64,000 nucleotides of DNA from Mastigamoeba balamuthi (Eukaryota; Evosea; Mastigamoebida; Mastigamoebidae): assembly GCA_902651635.1 (NCBI GenBank), contig CACRSC010000033.1:124001-188000 (forward strand), read 5' to 3'. The notes beneath the pieces were generated by a model, which made no database searches, had not been told where the DNA came from, and worked only from the letters and a program-made list of their open reading frames with translations. How positions within the stretch are numbered: the stretch's first letter is position 1; every line of letters starts with the position of its first letter. The position numbers were made by a program, and so were the translations under genes. Shown here in pieces: positions 40,542-50,973 of this stretch.

Positions 40542-41695
40542 TCACGAGCGCTGGACCCACTGCTCGCGCGGGAGCGGGACCATGCGCTCCAGCTGCCAGA
40601 GGAACTGCTTGTGGTCGTCGGCGACGAACGTGGCCTCGTACTGGCCGTTGAGCTCGGGCAGGCGCCCCGTGAACTCGGGCGTCAGGTAGACGACGCCCTT
40701 GATGCGCTGCCCGTGCACGGTCCCGAGCTCCTTGAGCAGGTCCGCCTGCGTGTGCACCTTGCCGCACTGGCACGTCTTGAAGAACGAGTCGCCCACCGCC
40801 GGGTCGGCAGGCGCGCCCTCGGCGGGCAGGTCGCCGACCTGGGCCACCGAGCCGGCCATGCGGACCCACGGCAGCGCGAGCCCCTGGCGCAGCGCCACGT
40901 GGATGAACAGCCCGTCGCCGACGTGCGGCACGTTGCCGGTCATCACGTAGGGCCGCTGGTGCACCTCGACGCAGGCCTCGGCCGCGGGGTCGAGGACGAA
41001 GGCGCCCACGACGCTGATCGGGAGCGGGCCCTGCTGCACGCCCTGCTGGCCCTGGGGCTCGGCGTTGAGCGCGGCGGCGTACTCCTCGGGCGTCAGGCGC
41101 GGGTAGGGCACGGGGCGCAGCGAGTTCAGCGACGTCTCCTCGTTGCGCGGCATCAGCGCGAAGAACGCGGGGAACGACGCGCGGCTGACGGCCAGGGCGC
41201 CCAGGAGGTCCGTCAGGGGGCCGCGCACGACGACGGCGCCGCTCTCGACGAGGCCCGTCGCGGGCAGCTTGATCGCGGACTCGTACGTCCACCCCGTCAT
41301 CGGGTCGATCGCCGTCGTGTAGTCGAGCCGCTCCGCGACGACGCTGGCGCCGCTGGGCGCCCTCAGCACGAGCCCGAGCTTCTCGTCAGAGAAGACCTCG
41401 TACTCCCTGCGCACGAGATCGCGAGTTGTGAGACACAATTTGAATTCAATTCGCGTAGAAGGGAGAGGGGATAGGGAGGGCGTCGCGTGGCGTACGGGTG
41501 GTCCTTGAGGCCCTCGATGACCTGGAGCAGGGCGGGGCGCTGGAAGCAGATCATGGCGATCGGGGCCCTGCCGCACATGCCGCGGCGCGGGCAGTTGGCG
41601 CAGCCGCCGCCAGAGCCGCAGCCACCACCGCTGCTGCCGCAACCGCCGCCGCCGCAGCCACCGCCGCCACAACCGCCGCCGCCACAGCACGACAT
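40542..41695 (-). CDS. Cys/Gly-rich N-terminus plus conserved unknown domain
   Basis: Two exons (41695-41496, 41406-40542) give 354 aa. Residues 1-40 alternate Cys with Gly runs (CCGGGG, CGGGGCGGGGC), followed by CANCPRRGMCGR. Then comes a compact region without low complexity (FQRPALLQVIEGLKDHPEYE, LDYTTAIDPMTGWTYESAIK, LPATGLVESGAVVVRGPLT) that runs to the C-terminus, with a lone TCQCGKVHTQ pair. The protein may bind metal through the Cys-rich head. I do not recognise the domain. Codon use and the clean phase-2 splice support a real gene. Confidence 0.7.
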
Positions 41696-42003
41696 TGCTA
41701 TCAGAGTCAAAAGGAGGAGTGAGAGATTCCTCCACGGGGGTGACAAATGCCAAGCTCACGGATTTCGTTCAACACGGGTGCACGCAGGTGCGTGTTTGTT
41801 CGACTGACGCGCACATTCGTTGTCTGGTGCACCACGTGTCATTCCATATCCGCCGCCACCAAGAGCGCACAAGGCAGTTGCCTCCATTCCCGTTCATACG
41901 GCAATAAAAAGGGAATTCAAATGCAAACGGGTGAATCTGGCTTGTTTTTGCTCTGGCTTGTCGGTCTTCACGGGGAACAGGGAAAGAAGAAGGGTGGTGG
42001 GTC
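41696..42003. other. intergenic, no gene seen
   Basis: 308 bp between two tandem minus-strand genes: the 3' flank of TM9SF and the promoter of the Cys/Gly-rich gene. No coding signal was seen. Confidence 0.35.
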
Positions 42004-44001
42004 CTAATCGACCTTGATCTGCGAGTAGATGTAGCGGACAAAGAAGAGCGACGAATAGAAGCCGACGGAGCCGAGCATGAGGAAGATGAGGTAGCACGCG
42101 GCCCCCGTGTAGCCAAAGTAGAACGCGCCCTGGAGGAAGCCAGACATCCTGGTGCGGTACGCGTAGTAGAAGATGCTGTACGCGTACACGAACAGGCCCG
42201 TGGACCCGCCGCAGAAGAACGAGTTCCACCACCAGCGGTAGTCCTCCATCGAGAGCTGGAAGTACGTCAGCGCGACCGTGATGCACGCGGCGACGAGCAG
42301 CAGGATGATGAAGACGACAAAGAGGATGCCGTAGAGGCTGTAGTAGCTGTGCCCCCAGACGCTGGCGTAGATGTAGAACAGCTCGATGTAGATCGCGCTG
42401 AACGGCAGGAACCCGCTGATCATCATCTGGAACGGCGTCGTGCGGTACCACGGGATCGACGGGATCTCGCGGACGGCGCCCTTTGTCCGGCACGGCGCCT
42501 TGAAGTTGTCGGCGGTCCTCCTGCCGAGGATGCCACCGATGATCTGCAGCGGCAGCCCGATGAAGAAGAGGATCGAGAAGACCTGGATGATGGTCGTGAA
42601 GCGCAGGGCCGTGGACGAGCCGTAGGCGGCGGCAGCGCTGTTGACAAAGATGAACAGGCACAGCAGCGGGATCGAGAACAGCGTCGCGCTGAGCACGATG
42701 GGCCACGCCCACCTCTCGCCGCCAAACTGCCTGTAGAGCCTGCTGGCGTAGAACCCTCCGGTGCCCGCCGTGAGCGCGTACAGCACGATGACCGAGACGT
42801 AGAGCGTGCCGCCCATCTCCGGGTGCAGCACGCCGAGGAACGAGAGCGCGAAGAGGCCGAACGCGACCCAGAGCCACTGCATGCCGATGCCGACAAAGGC
42901 GCTGAAGAGCGTCTTGTTGGGCATGAAGCGGAAGACGTCGCCGTGGACAAGCTTCCAGCCGTAGTCGTCGGGGTCCTCGTTGGCCTCCTCGACGTCGGTG
43001 CGGCTCTCGTACCTCGTGAAGTCGTTCTTGAGCACGCGCATGACGATGATCGCCAGGAACCCCGTCAGCAGCACGACGAGCACGATCGAGTTCATCACGC
43101 TCAGCCAGTGGATCTCGAGCTCCTGCGCAAAGAACGTGTCCTTGTACAGCGACATGCGGTGGCGGAACGGGTAGTTGGTCTTCTGCCACTTGACGCTGTA
43201 CGAGAACGCCACCTTTTCCATCGCGGCGTCGCCCAGCTCGAGCACGCGCGACTTGTCCGACGTCGCGTTGATCTGCACGATCTTGTTGTTGTTGTACGAG
43301 ATGCTGAAGTCCATGTGCAGGTACAGGTAGTACCTGTTCTCCTGGGCCAGCGGGCTGGGCTCCGGCGGGTCGCTGAAGCCGATGAAGCCCCTGATCGGCA
43401 GATCGTCTTGTCGCGACACCGTCGCGTGTCAAATTGTGCCCTGCGGGCGAGGAGGACGCAAAAAGCAAAACCAAAACAAAGCTCACCGCAGAACTGCTCG
43501 TAGTAGTAGGCCATCTGGATGGCCTTCTTGAACGTCTCGATGTCCTCGACAGAGAGCGGCCTCGTGCACAGGGGTGCGTTGTCCAGGTCAACTACCGTCG
43601 GTCGTTAGAGAGAAACCGAAATCCCCAGAGTACCCCCACAGATGAAGGGGGTAGAGCGAAAAAAAAACAACGCCAAACAAACGGGCGCGCGCTCGAGGGG
43701 GTGTGAGAGAGACGGAACTCCTGAACGAGATGTTGTAGCTGATGTCCTTGAGCGGCCTGTCGCCCTCGAGGCGGTCGGCGAGCGTCGTGGGCTTGCTCTG
43801 GGGCTTCTTGCCCACCAGCGGGCAGAACGGCAGCTTGTTGTAGGGGTACAGCTCCGTGGGGTTGTGGTACGGGCCGATGTTGTTCACGTACAGCGGCACG
43901 TTCTGCCCCACCCTGTACTCGTGCCTCCTGGCGTCCGCCACGGCGGCGACTGCCGCGAGCAGCAGCACCGCCGCCACAATGGTCGACATTGCTCCCCGCA
44001 T
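42004..44001 (-). CDS. TM9SF: transmembrane 9 superfamily protein (nonaspanin)
   Basis: Three exons (44001-43719, 43591-43487, 43406-42004) give 596 aa, typical for the family. A signal peptide (MSTIVAAVLLLAAVAAVADA) leads to a luminal domain with YPYNKLPFCP and, across introns, LCTRPLSVEDIETFKKAI and DDLPIRGFIG, all family hallmarks. Nine TM helices follow: one at HWLSVMNSIVLVVLLTGFLA and eight near the C-terminus, including the FVGIGMQWLWVAFG, GTLYVSVIVLYALTAGTGG and WWNSFFCGGSTGLFVYAYS segments. It ends IYSQIKVD, matching the KxD/E COP-I retention signal of nonaspanins. These proteins act in Golgi/endosome sorting and, in Dictyostelium, in phagocytic adhesion. Confidence 0.95.
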
Positions 44002-44487
44002 CGTTCGATTCCCTGCGCGCGAGGAAATACGGTGAGATTGGAAACACGGGCGGCGCTCCGCGCGTTCGCGGCGCGATGCGGTGTGGGGAAGTGGACGGGT
44101 GCGAAGAGGGGCGTCGCTCGCGTCACCTTGACGGTCTTCCGCGGGTGGATCGTAGCGCAGGGGACTCACCAAAAAGAAAACTTTGTGACGGCAGAACAAA
44201 TCAGGAAATCCATGGATATCTCTCAAAGTGTCCACGGCGAGGGAGGGTCAAGACAGCGCGACGGAACGTGCCAAGCAAACCGAATTGTCAGGGAAAACCG
44301 TAGCCTTCTAATTTGACAAGATCTCGGACGATTGTTGCCGCCATAACAGGAGCAAGAGGACAAGGCAACACAAACTGTCGACTGAGTGCTGAAGACCTTT
44401 CCATGTTACTTTGATCCCACGGGGAGCGAATCAAAAAGTGGCAGGCGGCCTAGGCAGCGGGACAGGGGCACCCTCGGGTAAGGCCGC
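44002..44487. other. intergenic, no gene seen
   Basis: 486 bp between two tandem minus-strand genes. A GGATATCTCTC element lies at 44214-44224, about 213 bp upstream of the TM9SF start. No exon was recognised. Confidence 0.35.
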
Positions 44488-45315
44488 TCACTTGAGCTTG
44501 GTGGCCGAGAGGAACTCGGTGTGCTCGTGGTTGGGGGCCTTGAGCAGCGCGGTCTCCTTCCACAGGTCGGGGGTCAGGAAGCCGTACGACTTCTTGACGG
44601 CGTCGAAGGTGGCCATCACGAAGTTGCCGGCAGTCTTGGTGCTGCCGGTGGTGTTCGTGTAGACGTCCTCGATACCGGCGTACTGCAGGAACTTCTTGGG
44701 GACGCTGGCGGCGACGATGCCGGCACCACGGGGGGCGGGGACCAGGCGCACGCGGACCGAGCCGGTCTTGCCGGTCAGCTTGCACGGCACGGTGTGCGGC
44801 ATGCCGATGTTGCTGCCCCAGTAGCCACGGCGCAGGGGGATGACGCTGAGCTTGGCGGCGACGATCGACGAGCGGATCGAGGTCGCAACCTCCTTCGCGC
44901 AGCGCGAGCCCAGGCCGACGTGGCCGTTCATGTCGCCGACGACGACGAACGACTTGAAGCGGGTGCGCTGGCCGGCAGAGGTCTGCTTCTGCACGGGGGC
45001 GATCTTCATGACCTCGTCCTTGAGCGTGGGGAGGAAGTAGTCGAGGATCTGGTACTCCTTGATCGAGACGCTGAAGAGGTAGAGCTCCTCGAGCTTGTTG
45101 ATCTTGCCGGCCTTGACCAGGCGGCCGATCTTGGTGACGGGGACCCACTCGCCCTTGTCGTCACCGCCACGGCGGGGGCCACGCCCGCGCCCACGGCCGC
45201 CACGGCCGCCGCGGCCGAAGCCACGACCGCGCTCGCCGTCACCACGGCCGCCACGGAACCCACCGCGGAAACCACCACGACCCCCGCGCTGACCGGCAGA
45301 CGAAGAATCAGCCAT
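44488..45315 (-). CDS. RPS2: 40S ribosomal protein uS5 (S2)
   Basis: A single uninterrupted frame of 275 aa, one of very few intronless genes here. The N-terminus is the eukaryote-specific RGG tail ([16 protein letters not shown]). The S5 N-terminal dsRNA-binding part follows ([38 protein letters not shown]), then the S5 C-terminal part ([20 protein letters not shown]-type). It sits at the mRNA entry of the small subunit. The ATG at 45315 is chosen because it gives MADSSSAG directly before the RGG tail. Absence of introns is common for highly expressed ribosomal protein genes. Confidence 0.97.
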   Translation of the reverse strand: MADSSSAGQRGGRGGFRGGFRGGRGDGERGRGFGRGGRGGRGRGRGPRRGGDDKGEWVPVTKIGRLVKAGKINKLEELYLFSVSIKEYQILDYFLPTLKDEVMKIAPVQKQTSAGQRTRFKSFVVVGDMNGHVGLGSRCAKEVATSIRSSIVAAKLSVIPLRRGYWGSNIGMPHTVPCKLTGKTGSVRVRLVPAPRGAGIVAASVPKKFLQYAGIEDVYTNTTGSTKTAGNFVMATFDAVKKSYGFLTPDLWKETALLKAPNHEHTEFLSATKLK

Positions 45316-45708
45316 ATGCTGCACCGGGAGCACGCGAGATCAGCGACAGGCCGCACATCAGGGCGAGGGAGGGGGGACAGAGGGGACGCACATCTAACCG
45401 AGGGCAAAGAGCACTCTTGAAAAAAGAAGAGACCTTGCGAGGACCAAAAAAAGCCCGAGACGCGCGCCCTTGTTGATGTAATCAATGACATCAACAATCA
45501 TGGTAATTTCGCGTGTGTGTCCTTCCCTCCCACTCTGCCGCACACCGGGCTCTCCATTTGCCTCTGGGGCAGGCACATGCCAAATTGCTGAAGGGAGACA
45601 CGCGAGCTTGCTCAAGATTGTCCTGGGTGTGTGAGATCCCGAGAGAATATCTCTGAGATACGAAACCAAACAACACGTTTGTTGGTGGCGCACGCGCGAG
45701 TGTACGCA
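45316..45708. promoter_or_regulatory. divergent promoter of uS5 and proteasome beta5
   Basis: 393 bp between two strongly expressed housekeeping genes, head to head. It contains ACTCTTGAAAAAAG (about 45411-45424) nearer uS5 and GAGAATATCTC (45643-45653) nearer beta5. Confidence 0.5.
45643..45653. promoter_or_regulatory. GAGAATATCTC palindromic element (candidate)
   Basis: A near-perfect palindrome 56 bp upstream of the proteasome beta5 ATG; the best example of the GAATATC-like element in this window. Confidence 0.4.
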
Positions 45709-46704
45709 ATGGAGCAGGAGTTGTCTTTCCTTGACCTCCCCCGCGAGGAGCTCGACCGCGACATCCAGGACGCCGTCAACGGCGTCTCGCGCTTCGCCCT
45801 TGCCCCCACGGCCGCGGTACATTACATCCGCCGGCTTTTTGTTGCTCCGCCAATCGGCCAATTCCCCGAGCGTCAATTGACACAACCGGCGTCTCGCAGC
45901 CCGAGGAGTTCACGCGCAAGGCGTTCGGCAAGCCCGGGGAGGACGGCGAGCGCGCGACCAAGGCGCCCGCGCTGAGGTTCCTGCACGGGACCACGACGCT
46001 GGCGTTCAAGTTCCAGGGCGGCATCGTGGTGGCCGTCGACAGCCGCTCCACGATGGGCCCCTACATCTCGTCGCAGACCGTCAAGAAGGTCATCGAGATC
46101 AACCCGTACCTCCTCGGCACGATGGCCGGAGGCGCCGCGGATTGCCTGTTCTGGGAGCGCGAGCTCGGCACCCGCTGCCGCCTGTACGAGCTGCGCAACA
46201 AGTCGCGCGTCAGCGTGGCCGCGGCCTCGAAGCTGCTGGCGAGCACGCTGTACTACTACCGCAACTACGGGCTCAGCGTCGGGACGATGATCGCCGGCTG
46301 GGACAAGAAGGGCCCCGGGCTGTACTTTGTCGACAACGACGGCACGAGGCTCAAGGGCGACCTCTTCAGCGTCGGGTCGGGCTCTGTCTACGCGTACGGT
46401 GTGCTCGACTCGTGCTACCGCTACGACCTCACGACCGAGGAGGCCCTCGAGCTCGGCCGCCGCGCCATCTACCACGCGACCCACCGCGACGCGGCCAGCG
46501 GTGGCGTCATCAACGGTACTCGCGGCTCTCTGGGCGCCGCGCCGGCGTGCGAAACTGACGCAGCTGCTCGCAGTGTACCTGATCACGGAGAAGGGGTGGA
46601 CCAAGATCTCTTCGGAGGACAGCAACGCTCTCCACTACACGCGCTATGGCAAGCCTGTGGAGCACGACCCCACTGCCGACGACCAGTTCATCAACAGGAT
46701 TTGA
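45709..46704 (+). CDS. PSMB5: 20S proteasome subunit beta type 5 (chymotrypsin-like)
   Basis: Three exons (45709-45816, 45900-46515, 46574-46704) give 284 aa. A 66-residue propeptide ends FLHG, and cleavage exposes Thr67 (GTTTLAF) as catalytic Thr1. Asp17 (VAVDSR) and Lys33 (QTVKK) of the mature numbering are both in place, so the subunit should be active. Further family marks are [28 protein letters not shown] and YVDNDGTRL-like [11 protein letters not shown]. The last exon ([14 protein letters not shown]) is the usual C-terminal extension. It assembles in the beta ring of the core particle and cuts after hydrophobic residues. Confidence 0.96.
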
Positions 46705-47287
46705 GACGGCGCCTGAAGTGTGGCTGGTTGATCGCGAGGTCGGTCTCTGATACCGAACAAAAAGCCCACCCCCCCAAAGGCTTGACAAACAAGGGACCTG
46801 CTGTACCCACGACAACTACGACAACTATGCATCACAAGACGTCAATTCAGTACCGCACAACTGCCGGGATCACCGTGAAAGACAGAGTTTTCAACGACGT
46901 TATGAATGCTACGTGGTTGACAATCCTGAACACGAAGCCCGGTCGCCCCACACGCATTTTCGCCGAAGAATCTTTGACAACAAAAATCAAGCTCGCGGGA
47001 GCAATCACACGAGCCGCGCAATCTATTCACAGGAGGCGCGGAGCTCGTGACAAAACACCCGTGTGCGCGCACATGGAACAACTCTACGCTCCGGCGGCTC
47101 AGACCATTGTGCGCCACGCGCCACGCCTGCGCCCAGCCCCCTCCCCTTACCACCAATCGCGTTCTCCAGAATCGCAAGCAAAATTGTAAATTACTCATCG
47201 ACTTCTCCCCTACAAAGAGCAAATCCACGCGCGGCGTGCGCGCACCCGCCCACCCCCCTGAAATCAGCACCAGCTCGCGCCCACAAC
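46705..47287. other. intergenic, no gene seen
   Basis: 583 bp, moderately AT-richer than its surroundings (46830-47000). Short frames only; it probably contains the 3' flank of beta5 and the promoter of the RRM gene. Confidence 0.4.
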
Positions 47288-49644
47288 ATGGGGGAGGGCA
47301 AACCAACAACTGTCGCTGCGCCCCCTTTTGTTTTGGTGCCAATTTTGGTCCGCCCGGCAAACATTTTCGACTCACGGGCGCCAAAGATTGATCTCAAGCC
47401 TGCGCACGCGCTCCTCTCCCCGCAGGAGTCGGCCGAAGGAGACGACCTGCTCGCGTCGATCGGCCGCCTGCGCCTCGAGGCCTCGGTCGACAGCAAGGCC
47501 GAGGAGGATCCGGCGTCGACGGCTGTCTCGCCAGCGCCGCCGGCCGGCAGCCCACCGGCAGCCGTCGCCCCGCGTCCCCGGTGCCCGCGCAGGCGGGAGC
47601 GGCGCCGGCGGCGTCCCTCCCCGCGGCCGTGTCGTCGCCCGTGCAGCAGCCCGCGGCAGCGCAGGGGCCGCAGGGCCTGTTCGACCCGCGGTCGCAGTGG
47701 GGGTCGCGTGCCCGGCCACGTCAGACGCCGACCCGCAGGACCAGCAGCAGCAGCAGCAGCAGACGAGGAGGCTGACGCCGAGGGGCAGCGCGGCGTCGGT
47801 GCCGGGGGCGGGCAGGAACAAGGTCCCGTCGCCAGGAACGGCGCCGATCGCACCCCCGGCTCAGGCGCAGCTCCAGCAGCTCCAGCAGCAGCAGGGGACG
47901 CCCACGGCGGAGGGTGCGCAGGAGCCGCTGCCAGCGCTGGACGACTCGAACCAGTTCCCGTCGCTGCAGGAGAGCAAGATGCTCGCCAAGTCGGAGCGCA
48001 AGCGCGGCTCGCACTCGGACACGTCGCCGACGCCGTCGCCCAGGCAGCCGCAGCTGCAGCAGGGGGCGCCTGGGAACATAGTGATGCAGCAGGTCGTGCC
48101 GCAGGCCGCGCAGTCGCCGCAGCAGATGCAGGCGGCCCAGTTCCTGGGGGCGCAGAGCCCTCAGGCGCAGGGGCAGCAGAGGCAGATCATCGCGCAGGAG
48201 CAGGCCATCGCCCAGTCGTCGCCGCGCATGGGCGACCGCGTGGACATCGCGGAGCCCGCGCAGCACGACGCGATCCCGGGGGGCCGTCCCAAGCCCATGC
48301 TCGGCGAGTTCATGCCCGGCGGCCACCGTGTACGCCAGCCGAGAGCGTGGCTGTGGTTCGTACTGACAATGGCGTCCCTTTGTTTCTTCTGTATATGCGC
48401 GGGGGGTCGAAACAGCCGAGCTCGAGGGACCAGCAGCAGCACTTTGGGGAGACCGAGTCGGAGGAGCAGCCGAGCCGCGTGCTGTGGGTCGGGAACGTCG
48501 GAGGCAACGTGACGCAGCAGATGCTCTTTGAGGAGTTCTCGGTGTACGGGCACATCGAGACCATCAAGATGCTTCCCTCCAAGTGCGCAGACCGCGTAAC
48601 AAGCCCCCCTCAAAAAAGACTGACTCCGCGGGGCTCTCTGCTCGTCGCAGGATCTGCGCGTTCGTGAACTTCAGCACGGTCGAGAGCGCGGCGAGGGCCA
48701 GGGAGGCGCTGCACGGCAAGATCATCGGCGGCCAGCCGATCCGCGTCAAGTTCCGCAAGCGCCAGGAGCAGAGCGGCATCGACTCGCCGGGCAGGTACGG
48801 CTCGCACGGCCACGGCAGCCCCATGCAGGACGGCATCGGCGGCGGGATGCACGAGACGATGCTGAACCCCGTGTCCCGAGCCGTGTGGGTCGGCAACATC
48901 GGCGACGACGTGCAGGAGGCCGAGTTCCGCCGCGTGGCGGGCCAGTTCGGCGACATCGAGAGCGTCAAGTTCCTGCGCTCGAAGATGTGCGCGTTTGTCA
49001 ACTACATGTCCGAGCAGCAGGCCATCGAGGCCGTCCGCGGCCTGCAGGGCCAGCGCATCGGCGGCATGACCGTCCGCGCGAACTTCGGCAAGCCCATGCC
49101 GCTCCCGGGCGCGTCCCCGCTGGGCCAGGCGCAGCAGCAGATGGGCCCCCCGCCGGGGTTCTACTCGCCCTACGGCCCCATGCACCCCGCGATGCAGCAG
49201 CAGCGCGCGATGCCGTACATGACGCTGCCGCAGGGCGTGATGCCCGCCCAGATGCCGTTCTTCATGTGGGGCGCCGACGGGATGGCGCCGCCCGGCGCAG
49301 CGCCGCCGGGGTACCCGATACCGATCATGCCCGGGCAGCCCGCGCCCTTCATCTTCCCCGCGGCGGAGCCCTGCCAGGGCTGCGGAGCGGCGCCGCAGCA
49401 GAAGGTGCTCATGCCCTGCAACCACGGCGTCTGCGACGCGTGCCTCTCGCGTGCGCGCCAAACGAGACCCGCGATCTGCCCTGCGTGCAACAGCCAGGTC
49501 GCTCAGTACGCTTCCGCTGATCAGCGTTGACCCTTTCTGTTGGCTTCGCTGTCAATTGAATTCCTGACGTTTGCTATTCACAGGTATACGGACTACGCGT
49601 CGGTGGTGGGCTTCCCGTTCTGGTACACGCCCGCGGCTCTATAG
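47288..49644 (+). CDS. RNA-binding protein with two RRMs and a C-terminal RING-like finger
   Basis: The N-terminal half is disordered (Pro/Ala/Gln), rich in QQQ and with DDSNQFPSLQESKM. RRM1 is split by an intron: RVLWVGNVGGNVTQQMLFEE and KICAFVNFSTVESAARARE. RRM2 is RAVWVGNIGDDVQEAEFRR...KMCAFVNYMSEQQAIEAV. A Met/Pro-rich spacer leads to a RING-type C-x2-C...CNHGVC-x2-C...CPAC cluster. The last exon restores QVAQYTDYASVVGFPFWYTP before the stop at 49644. Reliable exons are ~47790-48330, 48416-48582, ~48652-49506 and 49584-49644. Between 47560 and 47790 the frame changes twice without convincing splice sites. Paired RRMs with a RING suggest mRNA-linked ubiquitin ligase or spliceosomal roles; this is inference. 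Confidence 0.8.
47742..47762 (+). repeat. (CAG)n tract
   Basis: Seven CAG units encoding poly-Gln in the N-terminal disordered region of the RRM/RING gene, close to the point where the reading frame appears to change. Confidence 0.85.
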
Positions 49645-49885
49645 AGACACTCTTGCTGCATGCAAACAAGCGGGTAGCCACCCTCATGCAGCGAGCGGCA
49701 CTAGCGTAGGCGGCGTGCTGTTGATTTCATTCCCCGTGGGCCGCTTCGGCCACACACCACCGTCAAAAATCACCCCCAAGTGAAAAAATCTTGTTCGTTC
49801 TTTTGTTTCGCCCGAACACCAACGACTCCACCCTCGGATCCGAGACACTTCTCGCCTCTGCTTGTTGCACCCCCCCCTGCTCCCC

Positions 49886-50629
49886 ATGTCGCGAGTCAAG
49901 GCGGCGCCCGCGCACGCCACGTGGTGGATCGAGGCGCTCTGCGCGGTGGTGGTCACGGGCTCCTCGTTCATCGCGCTCTCGCTGGCGCACTCGCACACGC
50001 ACTGGGCGGGGCTCCTCCTCAAGCCCCTCCCCGCGCTCTCGCTCTCGCTCGTCTGCGCCGCGCACTCCAACGCGCCCACGGCGCTCGCGATGCTCACCTT
50101 CGCCCTCGGCGACGTGCTGCTCGAGGTCTCGGACGTCTTCCTGGCCCGCGCGGGCTCTGCGCTCGCGCTCGCCTCGTACGCCGGCATCTTCGTGTTCATC
50201 GCGGGCCAGTGCGCGATGCTGCGCCACCTGTCCCGCACGTTCCCCGCCTCGGCGCTCCGCACGCGCGTGTTCGCGGGGTACGCGGCGCTCGGGGCGGCCA
50301 TCGCGGTGGCCGTCGTGGCCGTCGTGCGGACGCCGCTGGCGATGAGCGGGGCGCCGCTGGCGGTGCTGCTGAGCGCCGTCTGCGGCGTGTCGGTGGCGGG
50401 GCTGGCTGGGACGCCCAGCGAGAGCCGCGGGAGGGCGCTGCTGGTGGCCGTCGGCGCGCACTTGTACATCGCCGGCGACGCTCTGTGCGGCCTGCACATG
50501 ATCTTCGGGTGGCCGGCGTCGGACACGGCGTACGTGCTGATGGAGATGCCGCTGTACTACATGGCCATCACGTGCGAGGCCATCGGCGCCCTGGGGCTGG
50601 GACTCGATGCCCACAAAAAGAGAACGTGA
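49886..50629 (+). CDS. YhhN / TMEM86-family membrane protein (lysoplasmalogenase-like)
   Basis: A single-exon gene of 247 aa with about eight hydrophobic helices. The family signature region is visible: GLLLKPLPALSLSL early on, then LAMLTFALGDVLLE with the conserved Asp, and GSALALASYAGIFVFIAGQ. The C-terminal half keeps AHLYIAGDALCGLH with another conserved Asp. TMEM86 proteins hydrolyse the vinyl-ether bond of lysoplasmalogens, and two Asp residues are thought catalytic; both appear present. Ends in basic HKKRT. A possible ER membrane enzyme. Confidence 0.75.
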   Translation: MSRVKAAPAHATWWIEALCAVVVTGSSFIALSLAHSHTHWAGLLLKPLPALSLSLVCAAHSNAPTALAMLTFALGDVLLEVSDVFLARAGSALALASYAGIFVFIAGQCAMLRHLSRTFPASALRTRVFAGYAALGAAIAVAVVAVVRTPLAMSGAPLAVLLSAVCGVSVAGLAGTPSESRGRALLVAVGAHLYIAGDALCGLHMIFGWPASDTAYVLMEMPLYYMAITCEAIGALGLGLDAHKKRT

Positions 50630-50973
50630 GATGATCTTTCGCTCGGATCTCGCGTTGCGCAATAACAGAAAAGACCCGCGCAAGAAACCATCGCGGCGCA
50701 CGGGAAGGGCCGCCAAGTACGTCTCAGTGACTGTGCCTGATCCATCTGGAGTGTCAGCGGGGCGGTTAGGCAATCTGCATTTTCCCGTAAACGGCAACAT
50801 CCACTCCGGTGGAGAAAGGGCGAAAGAATCTTGGTGACTCAGCCGCTTGGATAGCGAACGTTTGTGTGTACTTTTTTCGCCAAGCGGAAAATAGCAGCAG
50901 CACAACCTCACCGGTCTGTGGAGCAGCTCTCTCGCCTGGCCGCCTCTTGAAAATACCCTCAAGGATCCTGGAC
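50630..50973. promoter_or_regulatory. intergenic, promoter of MBOAT gene
   Basis: 344 bp between tandem plus-strand genes. CTCTTGAAAATACC (50944-50957) lies ~20 bp before the next ATG. No exon was recognised. Confidence 0.35.

Noticed and set aside
39957-41474. 505-codon plus-strand open frame
   Set aside because: Spans the opposite strand of two spliced minus-strand genes and their spacer; no domain signatures.
42349-43503. 384-codon plus-strand open frame
   Set aside because: Antisense to the TM9SF transmembrane region; charged Asp/Glu/Arg composition is the usual shadow of Val/Leu/Phe codons.
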